DNA of 64,000 bases from Streptomyces sp. NBC_00483 (GCF_036013745.1 NZ_CP107880.1:5332001-5396000); one strand, 5' to 3'; positions 34,910 through 44,719 are shown, counted from the first letter of the stretch. Numbers and translations: made by a program. Notes: generated from the letters alone by a model not told the origin.

Positions 34910-35254
34910 GTGCTGATGCAGGGGTTCGCCAATGTGATGTGGCTGCTGAGCATGGCGTTGATCATTTTCAGTGGCTTCGCGCTCGTCGACGCCGCCATCC
35001 GGCGTGAGGACGCCTACCGCGCGGCCGACAAGAAGACCAAGCCGTTCTGGCTGATCATCCTCGGGATCGCGTTCGTCGTGAACCTGCTGTTCCCGATCCT
35101 GTCGTTCCTGCCGATCATCGGGCTCATCGCGACCATCGTGTACATGGTGGACGTGCGGCCCGCCGTCAAGCAGATCAGCGGTGGCGGCGGGGGCCGCAAG
35201 GGCCGCGGCTCCAGCAGCGACGGGCCGTACGGTCCGTACAACGGCGGCCGCTGA
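34910..35254 (+). CDS. DUF2516-type membrane protein
   Basis: This 114-residue protein has three hydrophobic segments (VMWLLSMALIIFSGFALVDAA, FWLIILGIAFVVNLLFPIL, IIGLIATIVYMVDVRPAV). A Gly-rich basic tail follows (SGGGGGRKGRGSSSDGPYGPY). It fits DUF2516, an actinobacterial family of unknown function that commonly follows the XRE-HbhA pair. The start is GTG 34910; ATG 34916 is equally possible. Confidence 0.85.
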   Translation: MLMQGFANVMWLLSMALIIFSGFALVDAAIRREDAYRAADKKTKPFWLIILGIAFVVNLLFPILSFLPIIGLIATIVYMVDVRPAVKQISGGGGGRKGRGSSSDGPYGPYNGGR

Positions 35255-35333
35255 CCGACCCGTTAGGGACGAGGGCGTGGCTGTTGGCCGCGACCCGTTC
35301 GGATCCAGTTACCGACCGCGACCTGTTCGGACG

Positions 35334-35366
35334 GACCCGGCCCCCGACCAGCGGCCCGGCCGGGTT
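35334..35366. terminator. Probable bidirectional terminator, DUF2516 / PP2C
   Basis: GACCCGGCC and GGCCGGGTT form an 8-9 bp stem between convergent genes. The distal arm touches the PP2C stop codon. A direct repeat (CCGCGACC-GTTCGGA, near 35289 and 35316) lies just upstream. Confidence 0.5.
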
Positions 35367-36754
35367 CACCGGTCGAGCAGCAGGACCGCCACGTCGTCCG
35401 TCAGATCGCCCCCGTTGAGATCGCGCACCTCGTTCATCGAGGCCTCGAGCAGCTCCTCGCCGGACAGGCCCTCGGCCCGCCGGCGGCGGATCATCTCCAC
35501 CATCCCCTCCTGGCCGAGCCGCTGCCTGCCCTGGCCGATCCGGCCCTCGATCAGGCCGTCCGTGTAGAGCATCAGGCTCCACGAAGACCCCAACTCGACC
35601 TGCATGCGCGGCCACCGGGCCTTCGGCAGCAGCCCGAGGGCCGGGCCGTTGTTCTCGTAGGGGAGCAGGACCGCGGGGCGGCCGGGGCTCGCTATCAGCG
35701 GTGACGGGTGGCCCGCAAGGCACAGGCCCGCGCGCCGGCCGTCCGGCGAGATGTCGACCGTGCACAGCGTCGCGAAGATCTCGTCGTCCGAGCGCTCGTG
35801 CTCCAGGACCTGCTGGAGCGTGGACAACAGCTCGTCCCCGCACAGGCCCGCGAACGTCAACGCCCGCCAGGCGATGCGCAGTTCGACGCCGAGCGCCGCC
35901 TCGTCGGGGCCGTGCCCGCAGACGTCGCCGATCATCGCGTGGACCGTGCCGTCGGCCGTGCGCACCACGTCGTAGAAGTCGCCGCCGAGCAGCGCGCGCG
36001 AGCGGCCCGGACGGTAGCGGGAGGCGAAGCGCAGCGTCGAACCGTCGAGCAGCGGGGTCGGCAGCAGGCCGCGCTCCAGGCGGGCGTTCTCCTGCGCGCG
36101 GATCCGGGACTCGGTGAGCCCCTGCTGCGCGATGTCGGCGCGCTTGCGCTCGACCGCGTAACGGATGGCCCGGCCGAGCAGCCGGGAGTCCAGCTCGTCG
36201 CGGAACAGGTAGTCCTGGGCGCCCACGCGGACCGCCTCCGCACCGCGCTCGGCATCGCCCGAGGTGGTCAGGGCGAGCACGGCCCGGCGCGGGGCCAGGC
36301 GCAGCAGATGCCGCAGCGTCCCCAGCTCGTCTTGGTGTTCCGGCTCCGTCCTGTCCGGCTTCGTGCCGGGCAGCGCGAGGTCCAGCAGGATGCAGCTGAC
36401 GTCGTCGGTGAGCAGCCGCTCGGCCTCGGTGAGGTTGCGCGCGGTGCGCACGCGGATCGGCTTGCCCGCGGCGTCGGGCACCTCGGGGATGCTGAGGGAG
36501 CCCGCCGGGTCGTCCTCTATGACCAGGATCGTCAGACCGGTCGCGTCACGGTCGGCGGGTGCCGGCTCGTGCGCGGTGTCGTCGGTCGGCGTCTCCTGGC
36601 GGCGCTCGGCGCTCTGTATGTCGTTGGCGTCGGGGCGGTCGGTGGTCTGCCGCTCGCCCTGCAGGTCGTACGTGTCGGTCGTGGTGTGCGCGTCCGGAGC
36701 CTGACCACTTTCCACGGCCGGGATGACTCTCTGCCGCGGTACGGGTACGGGCAT
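35366..36754 (-). CDS. Receiver-PP2C (SpoIIE-type) phosphatase
   Basis: This 462-residue soluble protein has three parts. There is a disordered polar N-terminus (about 75 residues) and a response-regulator receiver (ILVIEDDPAG, phospho-acceptor in CILLDLALPG, Lys replaced by DYLFRDEL). The SpoIIE/PP2C phosphatase domain shows LLGGDFYDVV, MIGDVCGHGPDEAA, GHPSPLI, LMLYTDGLIEGR and LTDDVAVLLLD. The metal-binding aspartates of PP2C are intact. Such proteins usually dephosphorylate anti-anti-sigma factors, but no partner gene is adjacent. ATG 36754 is chosen over GTG 36787 because GGAAGG lies just upstream of it. Confidence 0.91.
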   Translation of the reverse strand: MPVPVPRQRVIPAVESGQAPDAHTTTDTYDLQGERQTTDRPDANDIQSAERRQETPTDDTAHEPAPADRDATGLTILVIEDDPAGSLSIPEVPDAAGKPIRVRTARNLTEAERLLTDDVSCILLDLALPGTKPDRTEPEHQDELGTLRHLLRLAPRRAVLALTTSGDAERGAEAVRVGAQDYLFRDELDSRLLGRAIRYAVERKRADIAQQGLTESRIRAQENARLERGLLPTPLLDGSTLRFASRYRPGRSRALLGGDFYDVVRTADGTVHAMIGDVCGHGPDEAALGVELRIAWRALTFAGLCGDELLSTLQQVLEHERSDDEIFATLCTVDISPDGRRAGLCLAGHPSPLIASPGRPAVLLPYENNGPALGLLPKARWPRMQVELGSSWSLMLYTDGLIEGRIGQGRQRLGQEGMVEMIRRRRAEGLSGEELLEASMNEVRDLNGGDLTDDVAVLLLDR

Positions 36755-37044
36755 CGCTTCGGTTTCCTTCCCTCCCCCCGAGGGCACGGTGGGACGAAGG
36801 TCCTCGCACCACCGACGGGGACCTTAGCGGTAGCCGACGTCCGAACGGAATGGTGAGCGGCAAGGGGCCCACGTCATATGCCGTCCCCCGCACCGGAATT
36901 GAGTGGGTTCCGTCCCTGGTCGGGCGGGTCGAAGATGACGAAGGTCACGCCGCGGCGCCGGAACCGCAGCGCCCCGCGTGCCGTAGATCACGTGGGGCAC
37001 GTCACCCCATCTGTGCCCATGTCCGACATCCGGTCACCCGGGTC

Positions 37045-38106
37045 TCAGGCGTCGGGCCTGACCACCCCGAGCATCGCCATGGAACCCGCACCCGCGACCG
37101 TCACGTTCCGCCCCGGGCGGGGCGCGTGGATGATCGCTCCCTTGCCTATGTACATCCCGACATGGCTGGCGTCGTCGTGGTAAATGATCAGGTCGCCGGG
37201 GCGCATGTCCTTGATGTCGATGTGCTTGAGCTGCTTCCACTGCTCCTGCGACGTGCGCGGTATCGGCCGCTTCGCCGACGCCCACGCCTGCGAGGTCAGG
37301 CCCGAGCAGTCGAACGACTTCGGACCCTCGGCGCCCCATACATACGGCTTGCCCAGCTGCTCGGAGGCGTAGCGCACGGCCTTCTTGCCGGCCTCCGACG
37401 CCTTGCCGTCGATCTCCTTCAGGACGCCCGAGGAGAGCCATTCCGTCTGCGCCTTCTGCTCGGCCGCCTCCTCCAGCTGCCGCAGCTGCTCGCGCTCCTT
37501 CTTGGCGAGCTTGTCCTCGATCTTCTGCGCGGCCTTGATCTGCTTCTCGATCCGCTCCTTCGCGGCGGCCTTCTTCTTGCGCCCCTCGTCCAGCGACTTC
37601 CACTTGTCGGCGGCGGCGTCCGCGTACGCCTCCAACTCGTCCTGGGTCCTGACGAGGCGGGACATCAGGTTCCGCGTGGCCTGCTGCCCCTGGTAGGCGC
37701 GGCCCGCGTTGTCGAGGAAGCGGCTCGGGTCGCCGGCGAGCATGAACTGGGTCTCCTGGGAGATCCCGCCGTTGCGGTACTGCTCGCGGGCCGCCGCGCC
37801 CGCCCGGCCCTTGAGGCCGTCGAGCTCCTGCTGGCCCGCGGCGATCTTCCGGGCCAGCTTCACGATCTGGTCGGACTGGTCGGCGGCCTTCTCCTCCGCG
37901 GCGTTGTACTCGTCGGTGGCGACGGCCGCCTGGTGGTACAGCTTGTCGATCTTCTTGCGGACCGACTCAAGGTCCTTGACCCCGGGGGAACTTGACGGCG
38001 ATGGAGAGGGGGACGGCTCCGCGTACGCCAGCCCCGTCGGCGTCAGTACGGTCACGGCGCACACGAGCGCCAGGGCCGCCACCGTCGTCGTGCTCCGCTT
38101 GCTCAT
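37045..38106 (-). CDS. Secreted NlpC/P60 peptidoglycan hydrolase
   Basis: This 353-residue RipA-like endopeptidase has a signal peptide (STTTVAALALVCAVTVLTPTGLAYA, residues 5-29) and a Ser/Pro linker. A long coiled coil (about 50-215, rich in Lys/Glu/Ala) leads to a C-terminal NlpC/P60 domain. The catalytic Cys is in SFDCSGLTSQAW and the His is in SHVGMYIGKGAIIHAP. The coiled coil usually masks or targets the catalytic domain. It should cleave D-Glu-mDAP/L-DAP bonds in stem peptides, by family. It starts at ATG 38106 with GGAG upstream. Confidence 0.93.
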   Translation of the reverse strand: MSKRSTTTVAALALVCAVTVLTPTGLAYAEPSPSPSPSSSPGVKDLESVRKKIDKLYHQAAVATDEYNAAEEKAADQSDQIVKLARKIAAGQQELDGLKGRAGAAAREQYRNGGISQETQFMLAGDPSRFLDNAGRAYQGQQATRNLMSRLVRTQDELEAYADAAADKWKSLDEGRKKKAAAKERIEKQIKAAQKIEDKLAKKEREQLRQLEEAAEQKAQTEWLSSGVLKEIDGKASEAGKKAVRYASEQLGKPYVWGAEGPKSFDCSGLTSQAWASAKRPIPRTSQEQWKQLKHIDIKDMRPGDLIIYHDDASHVGMYIGKGAIIHAPRPGRNVTVAGAGSMAMLGVVRPDA

Positions 38107-38277
38107 CTGCTCCGCCCCCACAGCCTGGACAAATCTGATGGACCGTCAGTAAGTCGAGCGCTCCGGGGATGGTGCCATGCGCGCCCCGAATCCGACAGAC
38201 CCCGGCGCGGTGTGGCAGCTGCCCCGCACGTTCGACGAACGAGGTCCCGAGATCGTTCCCTCGACTTTCGCCGCGTC

Positions 38278-39087
38278 TCAGCCGCCCGTCGAAACCCGCC
38301 GCGGCGCCAACGCCTCCCAGGCCACGGTCACTTCACCCTGCCGCCAGCGCCCCGGCCTGTCCACCACCGGCCAGTCCGCCGAGAGTTCCCGCACCGCCCG
38401 GATCCAGCGCTGCCGCGCGCCGTACGAGGCGTAGGGCGCGGCCGAGGCCCACGCCCGGTCGAAGTCGCGCAGGAAGGCGTGCACCGGCTCGCCGGGGACA
38501 TTGCGGTGGATCAGCGCCTTGGGGAGACGCTCGGCCAGGTCGGACGGGGTGTCCAGGGAGCCGAGCCGGGTCGCGAGGGTCACGGTGCGCGGGCCTTCGG
38601 GGCCGAGCGCCACCCATACGTGCCGGCGCCCGATCTCGTCGCAGGTGCCCTCCACGAGGAGGCCGTCCGGCGCGAGCCGCGCGCACAGCCGCTCCCACAC
38701 CGCGGCGACCTGCTCCTCGTCGTACTGACGCAGCACGTTCGCGGCGCGGATCAGGAGCGGGGGAGCGGCGAGCGGGACCTCGAAGCCGCCGTGCCGGAAG
38801 GTGAGCCCGTCGCGCTCGTACGGCTTCGCGGCGGCGACCCGTGCCGGTTCGATCTCGATGCCCACCACGCGCGCGTGCGGCGCCGCCCCGCGCAGCCGGG
38901 TCAGCAGTTCCACCGCGGTCCAGGGCGCCGCGCCGTAGCCGAGGTCGACCGCCACCGGGTCGTCGGCGCGGCGCAGCGCGGCGCCGTGCACGGCAGCGAT
39001 CCAGCGGTCCATGCGGCGCAGCCGGTTCGGGTTGGTGGTGCCTCGCGTCACGGTTCCCACGGGGCGAGAAGGGGGGCGCGGGCTCAT
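38278..39087 (-). CDS. SAM-dependent methyltransferase-like protein
   Basis: This 269-residue protein has a Rossmann methyltransferase core. Motif I is [18 protein letters not shown], a diverged GxGx[12 protein letters not shown] supplies the acidic residue for the SAM ribose. A further strand is [24 protein letters not shown]. It is divergent from mshA with 169 bp between the starts. This family (class I, often annotated only as a methyltransferase) has no known substrate. A link to mycothiol is not implied beyond position. Confidence 0.85.
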   Translation of the reverse strand: MSPRPPSRPVGTVTRGTTNPNRLRRMDRWIAAVHGAALRRADDPVAVDLGYGAAPWTAVELLTRLRGAAPHARVVGIEIEPARVAAAKPYERDGLTFRHGGFEVPLAAPPLLIRAANVLRQYDEEQVAAVWERLCARLAPDGLLVEGTCDEIGRRHVWVALGPEGPRTVTLATRLGSLDTPSDLAERLPKALIHRNVPGEPVHAFLRDFDRAWASAAPYASYGARQRWIRAVRELSADWPVVDRPGRWRQGEVTVAWEALAPRRVSTGG

Positions 39088-39256
39088 GGTCAAGAGGGTA
39101 TGCGCTGCGCCGGGCGTGACTTTGGTTGAGACCCGTACGGTAATGATTCGGCAAAGTGGAAATGGAGCAGCCGACTCCGGCGTTGCCCCCTTGGAAGAGG
39201 GCCTGTGCCCTCCGGTCGTCGTGCCCGCAGTACGCCCACCAAGGAGGGCCCGCCAC

Positions 39257-40600
39257 GTGAGCCAGTACGTGACCAGGTTCCGCCGCTCCGGGGCTGCTCC
39301 GGCCCTGCTGCGGTTCCCCGGTGCGCATCGCCGCCCCCGCCGTATCGCGATGCTCAGCGTGCACACCTCGCCCCTCCACCAGCCCGGCACGGGCGACGCG
39401 GGCGGCATGAACGTCTACATAGTCGAGCTCGCCAAGCGCCTCGCGGCGATCAACATAGAGGTCGAGATCTTCACCCGCGCCACCGCCGGTGGCCTGCCGC
39501 CGGAGGTCGAGCTGGCGCCGGGCGTCCTCGTACGACATGTGGACGCGGGCCCCTACGAAGGCCTCGCCAAGGAGGACCTGCCCGCCCAGCTCTGTGCCTT
39601 CACGCACGGAGTCATGCAGGCGTGGGCGGGCCACCGCCCCGGCTATTACGACCTCGTCCACTCGCACTACTGGCTGTCCGGACAGGTCGGCTGGCTCGCC
39701 GCCGAGCGCTGGGGCGCGCCCCTCGTGCACGCCATGCACACCATGGCCAAGGTCAAGAACGCGGCGCTCGCCGAGGGCGACACCCCCGAACCGGCCGCCC
39801 GCGTCATCGGCGAGACCCAGATCGTGCGCGCCGCCGACCGCCTCATCGCGAACACGGCGGAGGAGGCCGACGAGCTGGTCCGCCACTACGAGGCCGACCC
39901 CGGCAGTGTCGCCGTCGTGCACCCCGGCGTGAACCTGGACCGCTTCCGCCCCGCCGACGGCAGGGCCGCAGCGCGTGCCCGCCTCGGCCTGCCGCAGGAC
40001 GCGCTCGTCCCGCTCTTCGCGGGCCGCATCCAGCCGCTCAAGGCGCCGGACATCCTCCTGAAGGCCGTCGCGGTCCTGCTCGACGAGCGGCCACAGCTCC
40101 GCTCCCGCATCGTCGTCCCGGTGGTCGGCGGACCCAGCGGCAGCGGCCTCGCCAAGCCGGCGGCACTCCAGAAGCTCGCCGCGCGGCTCGGCATCGCGGA
40201 CGTGGTCCGCTTCCAGCCGCCGGTCGGCCAGGAGGCGCTCGCGGACTGGTTCCGCGCGGCATCCGTCCTGGTCATGCCGTCCTACAACGAGTCCTTCGGA
40301 CTCGTCGCCATAGAGGCTCAGGCCGCCGGTACGCCGGTGATCGCCGCGTCCGTGGGCGGCCTCCCCGTAGCCGTACGGCACGAAAAGACCGGCTTCCTGG
40401 TCGACGGCCACGAACCGGCCCGCTACGCGCGCGTGCTCCGCGAATTCGCCGACCACCCCGACCTGGTCGACACCATGGGCGACGCGGCCGCCCGCCACGC
40501 CCTCTCCTTCGGCTGGGACACGGCGGCCTCCGCCACGGCGGACGTCTACACGGCGGCGATGCAGGCCCGGCGCCGTGTCGTACCCTCGCACCATGGCTGA
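39257..40600 (+). CDS. mshA: D-inositol-3-phosphate glycosyltransferase MshA
   Basis: MshA transfers GlcNAc from UDP-GlcNAc to 1L-myo-inositol-1-phosphate, committing to mycothiol. The 447-residue GT4 enzyme shows the donor loop [73 protein letters not shown] and the EX7E region are also clear. GTG 39257 has AGGAGG ten bases upstream. It overlaps the YbjN-like gene by eight bases, and mshD lies at 6243. Confidence 0.96.
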   Translation: MSQYVTRFRRSGAAPALLRFPGAHRRPRRIAMLSVHTSPLHQPGTGDAGGMNVYIVELAKRLAAINIEVEIFTRATAGGLPPEVELAPGVLVRHVDAGPYEGLAKEDLPAQLCAFTHGVMQAWAGHRPGYYDLVHSHYWLSGQVGWLAAERWGAPLVHAMHTMAKVKNAALAEGDTPEPAARVIGETQIVRAADRLIANTAEEADELVRHYEADPGSVAVVHPGVNLDRFRPADGRAAARARLGLPQDALVPLFAGRIQPLKAPDILLKAVAVLLDERPQLRSRIVVPVVGGPSGSGLAKPAALQKLAARLGIADVVRFQPPVGQEALADWFRAASVLVMPSYNESFGLVAIEAQAAGTPVIAASVGGLPVAVRHEKTGFLVDGHEPARYARVLREFADHPDLVDTMGDAAARHALSFGWDTAASATADVYTAAMQARRRVVPSHHG

Positions 40601-41093
40601 CCAGCGACAGGCACACGACGTCATCGAGTCCACGCTGAAGGACGCCGAGCTGGAGTGGGAGAGCCCGGAGTCGGGCTCGTACGTCGTGAAGCTCCCCGGC
40701 ACCCGCAAGCTCTCGACGACGCTGTCCCTGCGCGTGGGACGGCACAGCCTCTCGCTCAATGCCTTCGTGATCCGGCACCCGGACGAGAACGAGGCCGGGG
40801 TGCACCGCTGGCTCCTGGAGCGCAATCTGCGTCTGTACGGCGTGAGTTACGCGGTCGACCAGCTCGGCGACATCTACCTCACCGGGAAGCTTCCGCTGGC
40901 CGCCGTCACCCCCGACGAACTGGACCGCCTCCTCGGCTCGGTCCTCGAGGCGGCGGACGGCTCCTTCAACACGCTCCTCGAACTCGGCTTCGCGAGCGCG
41001 ATCCGCAAGGAGTACGAGTGGCGGGTGGCGCGCGGCGAGTCGACGCGCAACCTGGACGCGTTCACGCATCTGACCCAGCGCCCTGCCAAGTAG
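40593..41093 (+). CDS. YbjN-domain protein
   Basis: This 166-residue YbjN-family protein (fold related to type III secretion chaperones) has [42 protein letters not shown] and [12 protein letters not shown]. In actinobacteria it often follows mshA, here overlapping it by eight bases, which implies coupling. Function unknown. A GTG at 40575 would add six residues. Confidence 0.88.
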   Translation: MADQRQAHDVIESTLKDAELEWESPESGSYVVKLPGTRKLSTTLSLRVGRHSLSLNAFVIRHPDENEAGVHRWLLERNLRLYGVSYAVDQLGDIYLTGKLPLAAVTPDELDRLLGSVLEAADGSFNTLLELGFASAIRKEYEWRVARGESTRNLDAFTHLTQRPAK

Positions 41094-41139
41094 CGCTTCT
41101 CGCGCGTGGGTTGGGCGCCGGCCGAGCACGGGTCGAGTG

Positions 41140-41403
41140 TCAGCCGAGCGACACCATCCGGACAACGGTCACGGTCAGCACCGACCCGGAGACGTAGTAG
41201 AGGACTATCGCCCCGCCGACCGTCGCCTCGCGGCGGTCGCGCTCTCCGGAGACCGTGGTGGAGCCGTGGCCGTAGGGGTCGTGGGAGAGCGTGCGGGCCA
41301 TTTCGGCGCGGAAGGCGTCCGGGTTGGCCATCTTGGCGAGGGTGTCGTCGGCGGGCGGTGCGAAGGCGACGCGACAGGCGCCGCGCCTGCGTCTGCGGCT
41401 CAA
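41140..41403 (-). CDS. RelE/ParE-like toxin candidate
   Basis: This 87-residue basic protein has a RelE/ParE-like C-terminal strand pattern (DPYGHGST, GERDRREATVGGAIVLYYVSG, VLTVTVVRMVSL) after an Arg-rich start (SRRRRRGACRVAFAPPADD). It starts at TTG 41403, which overlaps the upstream stop (TTGA), so it is coupled to the DUF6247-like partner. That order, antitoxin first and toxin second with overlap, is usual for type II toxin-antitoxin operons. Catalytic residues of RelE are not conserved well enough to claim activity. Confidence 0.6.
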   Translation of the reverse strand: MSRRRRRGACRVAFAPPADDTLAKMANPDAFRAEMARTLSHDPYGHGSTTVSGERDRREATVGGAIVLYYVSGSVLTVTVVRMVSLG

Positions 41404-41678
41404 GCCGGGCCCCGCCTCTCCGCCTCGTCGCGGGCGAGCCGGGCCAGGATCGCGTCGGCCTCCGGGTCGGGGACCGCCTCCAGCATCCAGTGCCGCATGA
41501 CGGCGTGGATCTCGCCGACCCCCGCGGCGTTGATCGCCTTGTCGAACTCGACGCGGCGCTTCGGGTCGAGCGCCGCGCGGATCGACGGGATGTTGTTGGG
41601 GACGTCGACCACGACGCCGCCCACCAGCGTTCTGGGCGGTTCGTCAGTTCTGGAGGAGGTCCTTGGGGGTTCGGCCAT
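41400..41678 (-). CDS. DUF6247-like antitoxin candidate
   Basis: This 92-residue protein contains VVVDVPNNIPSIRAALDPKRRVEFDKAINAA, the core pattern of DUF6247-like proteins. A helical C-terminus follows (HAVMRHWMLEAVPDPEADAILARLARDE). Such proteins are found directly upstream of RelE/ParE-like genes in Streptomyces. It starts at ATG 41678 and shares a TTGA overlap with the toxin candidate. Antitoxin function is inferred from size, order and coupling. Confidence 0.6.
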   Translation of the reverse strand: MAEPPRTSSRTDEPPRTLVGGVVVDVPNNIPSIRAALDPKRRVEFDKAINAAGVGEIHAVMRHWMLEAVPDPEADAILARLARDEAERRGPA

Positions 41679-41708
41679 GTACGGTCACGTACCCGCCGAA
41701 CTGCCCGG

Positions 41709-42971
41709 TCAAGCCGGGCTGTTCTCCGCCTCCACGGGAGCCGGGGCGACGGGCCTGGAGGGCTCCGTGTCCGACAGTCCGCGCATCAGCGCCCAGTAGC
41801 CGAGCGCCGTCACCGTGCCGAGCGCGGCGCACCCCGCCCACAGCCATCCGGCGCCCGCCGTGTCGATCACCCAGCCGCCCGCGAGCGGGGCGACGAGGGC
41901 CGCCGCGGACCACGACATCGTGTAGACGCCCTGGTAGCGGCCGCGCCCTTCGGCGGGGGAGAGCCGGGCCACGAGCCCCGACTGCGTAGGCGCGTTGATC
42001 ATCTCGCCGAGCGTCCACACCACGACCGTGAGCGCGTACGCGGCGAGCGATCCGGCGAGGGCGGTGAGGGCGAAGCCGTACCCGATGAGCAGCGAGGAGA
42101 CGGTCAACAACCGCCCGGGATCACGCCGTTCGATGTACCGGGTCAGCGGGATCTGCAACGCGACGATCACGACACCGTTCACGCCGGCGACGAGCCCGAC
42201 GTCCGAACTGGTCAGCCCGTTCTCGCCCATGACGATCGGCAGCCCGACCGAACTCTGCGTGAAGACCACGGCGACCAGGAACGAAAGCCCCACCATCAGC
42301 ATGAAGCGGCCGTCGCGCAGCACCGTCCCCATGGTGACCACCGGGCTCGACGGGGCGCCGGGCACCACCGTCTTCGTCGGCCTCGACTCCTTCACCTTCA
42401 CGAACACGACGCACGCGCAGGCCAGCGTCATCGCGGCCTCGACGAGAAAGCCAAGCGTGTAGCTCTGCGCGACAAGGAAGCCGGCGTACACGGACGAGAC
42501 CGCGAACCCCAGGTTGATCGCCCAGTAGTTGAGCGAGAACGCCCGCACCCGGTCCTCGGGGCGCACGATGTCGGCCATCATCGCCTGGATCGCGGGCCGC
42601 GAGGCGTTCGACGCGAGGCCGAGGGCGAAGCCGGTGACCGCGATCCACGCCGGGTCGCGCACGAAGGCGAGCGCGGCGACCGTCGCCGAGGTGGCGAGCT
42701 GCGCGCCGAGCAGGGTGGGCCGCCGCCCGAGCCGGTCGGCGAGCACCCCGCCGAGCACGGACGCGATGACCCCGCCGAGCCCGATCAGCGAGGCGACGAG
42801 ACCGGCGTACGCGGCGGAGAAACCGCGCGAGGCGGTCAGGTACAGCGCGAGGAAGGTGAGGACGAAGTTTCCGAGCCGGTTGACGAGGGTGCTGGTCCAC
42901 AGCCACCAGAATTCGCGCGGAAGCCCGGAGACGGACTCCGTGACGGCACGTCTGAGCGAGGCGACTGACAT
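41709..42971 (-). CDS. MFS transporter
   Basis: This 420-residue major facilitator protein has 12 predicted membrane segments. The loop 2-3 motif GVLADRLGRRPTLL is a good match to MFS motif A. Other segments include WWLWTSTLVNRLGNFVLTF, NYWAINLGFAVSSVYAGFL and GLVARLSPAEGRGRYQGVYT, as in DHA1-type drug efflux pumps. It starts at ATG 42971 and is divergent from gpmA. The spacer holds TTACGTAA and a GTAAGT/ACTTAC inverted pair that may control it. Substrate unknown. Confidence 0.92.
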   Translation of the reverse strand: MSVASLRRAVTESVSGLPREFWWLWTSTLVNRLGNFVLTFLALYLTASRGFSAAYAGLVASLIGLGGVIASVLGGVLADRLGRRPTLLGAQLATSATVAALAFVRDPAWIAVTGFALGLASNASRPAIQAMMADIVRPEDRVRAFSLNYWAINLGFAVSSVYAGFLVAQSYTLGFLVEAAMTLACACVVFVKVKESRPTKTVVPGAPSSPVVTMGTVLRDGRFMLMVGLSFLVAVVFTQSSVGLPIVMGENGLTSSDVGLVAGVNGVVIVALQIPLTRYIERRDPGRLLTVSSLLIGYGFALTALAGSLAAYALTVVVWTLGEMINAPTQSGLVARLSPAEGRGRYQGVYTMSWSAAALVAPLAGGWVIDTAGAGWLWAGCAALGTVTALGYWALMRGLSDTEPSRPVAPAPVEAENSPA

Positions 42972-43051
42972 GGGTGCATCCCCCGAGGCCGGTGTAAGTA
43001 GTGCGGAAGGTTTACGTAACTTACAAGCCGGGTATCCGGAGGGGCCACTCA

Positions 43052-43070
43052 ATTGACGGGGACCGTCAAT
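43052..43070. promoter_or_regulatory. Palindrome upstream of gpmA
   Basis: ATTGACGG-GGA-CCGTCAAT is a perfect 8-3-8 palindrome, 37-55 bp upstream of the gpmA start. A TAGGCT hexamer at 43094-43099 would place transcription start near the ATG, so gpmA may be leaderless and the palindrome would lie just upstream of its -35 position. Confidence 0.5.
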
Positions 43071-43106
43071 CGGCAGGCGCAGGACGGGTCGATTAGGCTC
43101 GGCCCC

Positions 43107-43868
43107 ATGGCCGACGCACCGTACAAGCTGATCCTCCTCCGCCACGGCGAGAGCGAGTGGAACGCGAAGAACCTGTTCACCGGATGGGTGGACGTCAACC
43201 TCAACGAGAAGGGCGAGAAGGAGGCGGTCCGCGGCGGTGAGCTGCTCAAGGACGCCGGCCTGCTCCCCGACGTGGTCCACACGTCGCTCCAGAAGCGCGC
43301 GATCCGCACCGCGCAGCTGTCCCTCGAGGCGGCCGACCGCCACTGGATCCCGGTCCACCGCAGCTGGCGCCTGAACGAGCGCCACTACGGCGCCCTCCAG
43401 GGCAAGGACAAGGCGCAGACCCTCGCCGAGTTCGGCGAGGAGCAGTTCATGCTGTGGCGCCGCTCGTACGACACCCCGCCGCCGGCCCTGGACCGTGACG
43501 CGGAGTACTCCCAGTTCGAGGACCCGCGCTACGCGACGCTCCCGCCGGAGCTGCGCCCGCAGACGGAGTGCCTCAAGGACGTCGTGACGCGCATGCTGCC
43601 GTACTGGTTCGACGGCATCGTCCCGGACCTGCTCACGGGCAAGACGGTCCTGGTCGCGGCCCACGGCAACTCGCTGCGCGCCCTGGTCAAGCACCTGGAC
43701 GGCATCTCCGACGCCGACATCGCGGGCCTGAACATCCCGACCGGCATCCCGCTCGCATACGAGCTGGACGCGGACTTCAAGCCGGTCAAGACGGGCGGCA
43801 CGTACCTGGACCCCGACGCGGCCAAGGCGGCCATCGAGGCGGTCAAGAACCAGGGCAAGAAGAAGTAG
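43107..43868 (+). CDS. gpmA: 2,3-bisphosphoglycerate-dependent phosphoglycerate mutase
   Basis: GpmA interconverts 3- and 2-phosphoglycerate in glycolysis. The 253-residue protein has the phosphohistidine motif [10 protein letters not shown], the substrate loop [29 protein letters not shown] and the second catalytic His in [15 protein letters not shown]. No Shine-Dalgarno precedes ATG 43107, which fits a leaderless mRNA. A strong intrinsic terminator follows. Confidence 0.96.
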   Translation: MADAPYKLILLRHGESEWNAKNLFTGWVDVNLNEKGEKEAVRGGELLKDAGLLPDVVHTSLQKRAIRTAQLSLEAADRHWIPVHRSWRLNERHYGALQGKDKAQTLAEFGEEQFMLWRRSYDTPPPALDRDAEYSQFEDPRYATLPPELRPQTECLKDVVTRMLPYWFDGIVPDLLTGKTVLVAAHGNSLRALVKHLDGISDADIAGLNIPTGIPLAYELDADFKPVKTGGTYLDPDAAKAAIEAVKNQGKKK

Positions 43869-43880
43869 TTTTCGCGATCA

Positions 43881-43921
43881 CGCCTCCCACCTGCGCGAAT
43901 GGCGCGGGTGGGAGGCGTTTT
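43881..43921 (+). terminator. Intrinsic terminator after gpmA
   Basis: CGCCTCCCACC pairs with GGTGGGAGGCG; inner GCGC pairs extend the stem, and TTTT follows. It starts 12 bp after the stop and could also serve the convergent membrane protein gene. Confidence 0.9.
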
Positions 43922-43959
43922 CATGCTCTGGGACCTGCTCTGGGACCTGCGGATGCTCT

Positions 43960-44541
43960 TTACCGGGCCGCGGGCTCCCTGACTTCGGACGTCTCCGTGC
44001 GGAGGAAGACCGCAAGGAGCAGCCAGGTCAGCAGTCCGAAGACGAGTGCGCCGCTGGCGCCGAAGTTCGGGAACTGCTCGTCGATGTTCGTTGTGATCAC
44101 GTACGAGGTCACGAGCCAACCGAGCGCCCAGGCGGGCGGGTTCGCAACGGCCCACCAGATCGCACCGGCGTTCCCGCGTTGCGCAAGCACCAGCGCCTGC
44201 AGCACCCCCACGCAGAGGCCGGTCACAGCGCCGATGACGACGACGTCTCCTCGACCGGTCCCGTAATCGACCAGGGCCGCTCCAGCGGCCAGGCCTGTGG
44301 CCATGCCCACGCTCGTCGCCGCGATCCAGAGCCACGACACCCACTGCCGCAAGGCGAACCACTCCGCGGCCCCGATGATCGCGCCCGCGATGAGGCCGGC
44401 AACAAGCGCACTCCCCACGGAATCGACTCCGTCGACGACAAGGTCCGCGACGAACCCGCCGATCGGGAAGCCGACCAGAACCGCCACCGGCCAGAGCCAT
44501 GTTCGACGCGCGGTACTTGCCCAGTCGCCCTGCATCTCCAT
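43960..44541 (-). CDS. Polytopic membrane protein, unknown function
   Basis: This 193-residue protein has about five or six hydrophobic segments (WLWPVAVLVGFPIGGFVADL, ALVAGLIAGAIIGAAEWFAL, SWLWIAATSVGMATGLAAGA, LVFGLLTWLLLAVFL). GAAEWFALRQW and WWAVANPPAWALGW recur in a family of bacterial membrane proteins without assigned role. AGGGGAGG precedes the ATG. It lies alone between gpmA and the SDR gene. Codon use is less GC3-biased in places than its neighbours, which is a weak hint of transfer. Confidence 0.8.
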   Translation of the reverse strand: MEMQGDWASTARRTWLWPVAVLVGFPIGGFVADLVVDGVDSVGSALVAGLIAGAIIGAAEWFALRQWVSWLWIAATSVGMATGLAAGAALVDYGTGRGDVVVIGAVTGLCVGVLQALVLAQRGNAGAIWWAVANPPAWALGWLVTSYVITTNIDEQFPNFGASGALVFGLLTWLLLAVFLRTETSEVREPAAR

Positions 44542-44719
44542 GACCGTGCCTCCCCTGTGCGTTGCCGGGGACCGGACAGGCCCGGGGGCTGCGGCCGGTC
44601 TCCCGGATGGCGCGCTCAGTCACAAGTGGCCAAGACCCACACTCCTCCTCCGACGGCATGCCGAACGAGAGAGGCCCGCGCATTTCCTCTACGCCACCGC
44701 GTAGCCCCGGGTGCCGGAG

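Noticed and set aside
38177..38434. 85-codon forward frame upstream of and overlapping the methyltransferase 3' end
   Set aside because: It overlaps the methyltransferase coding sequence by more than half and shows shadow-frame composition.
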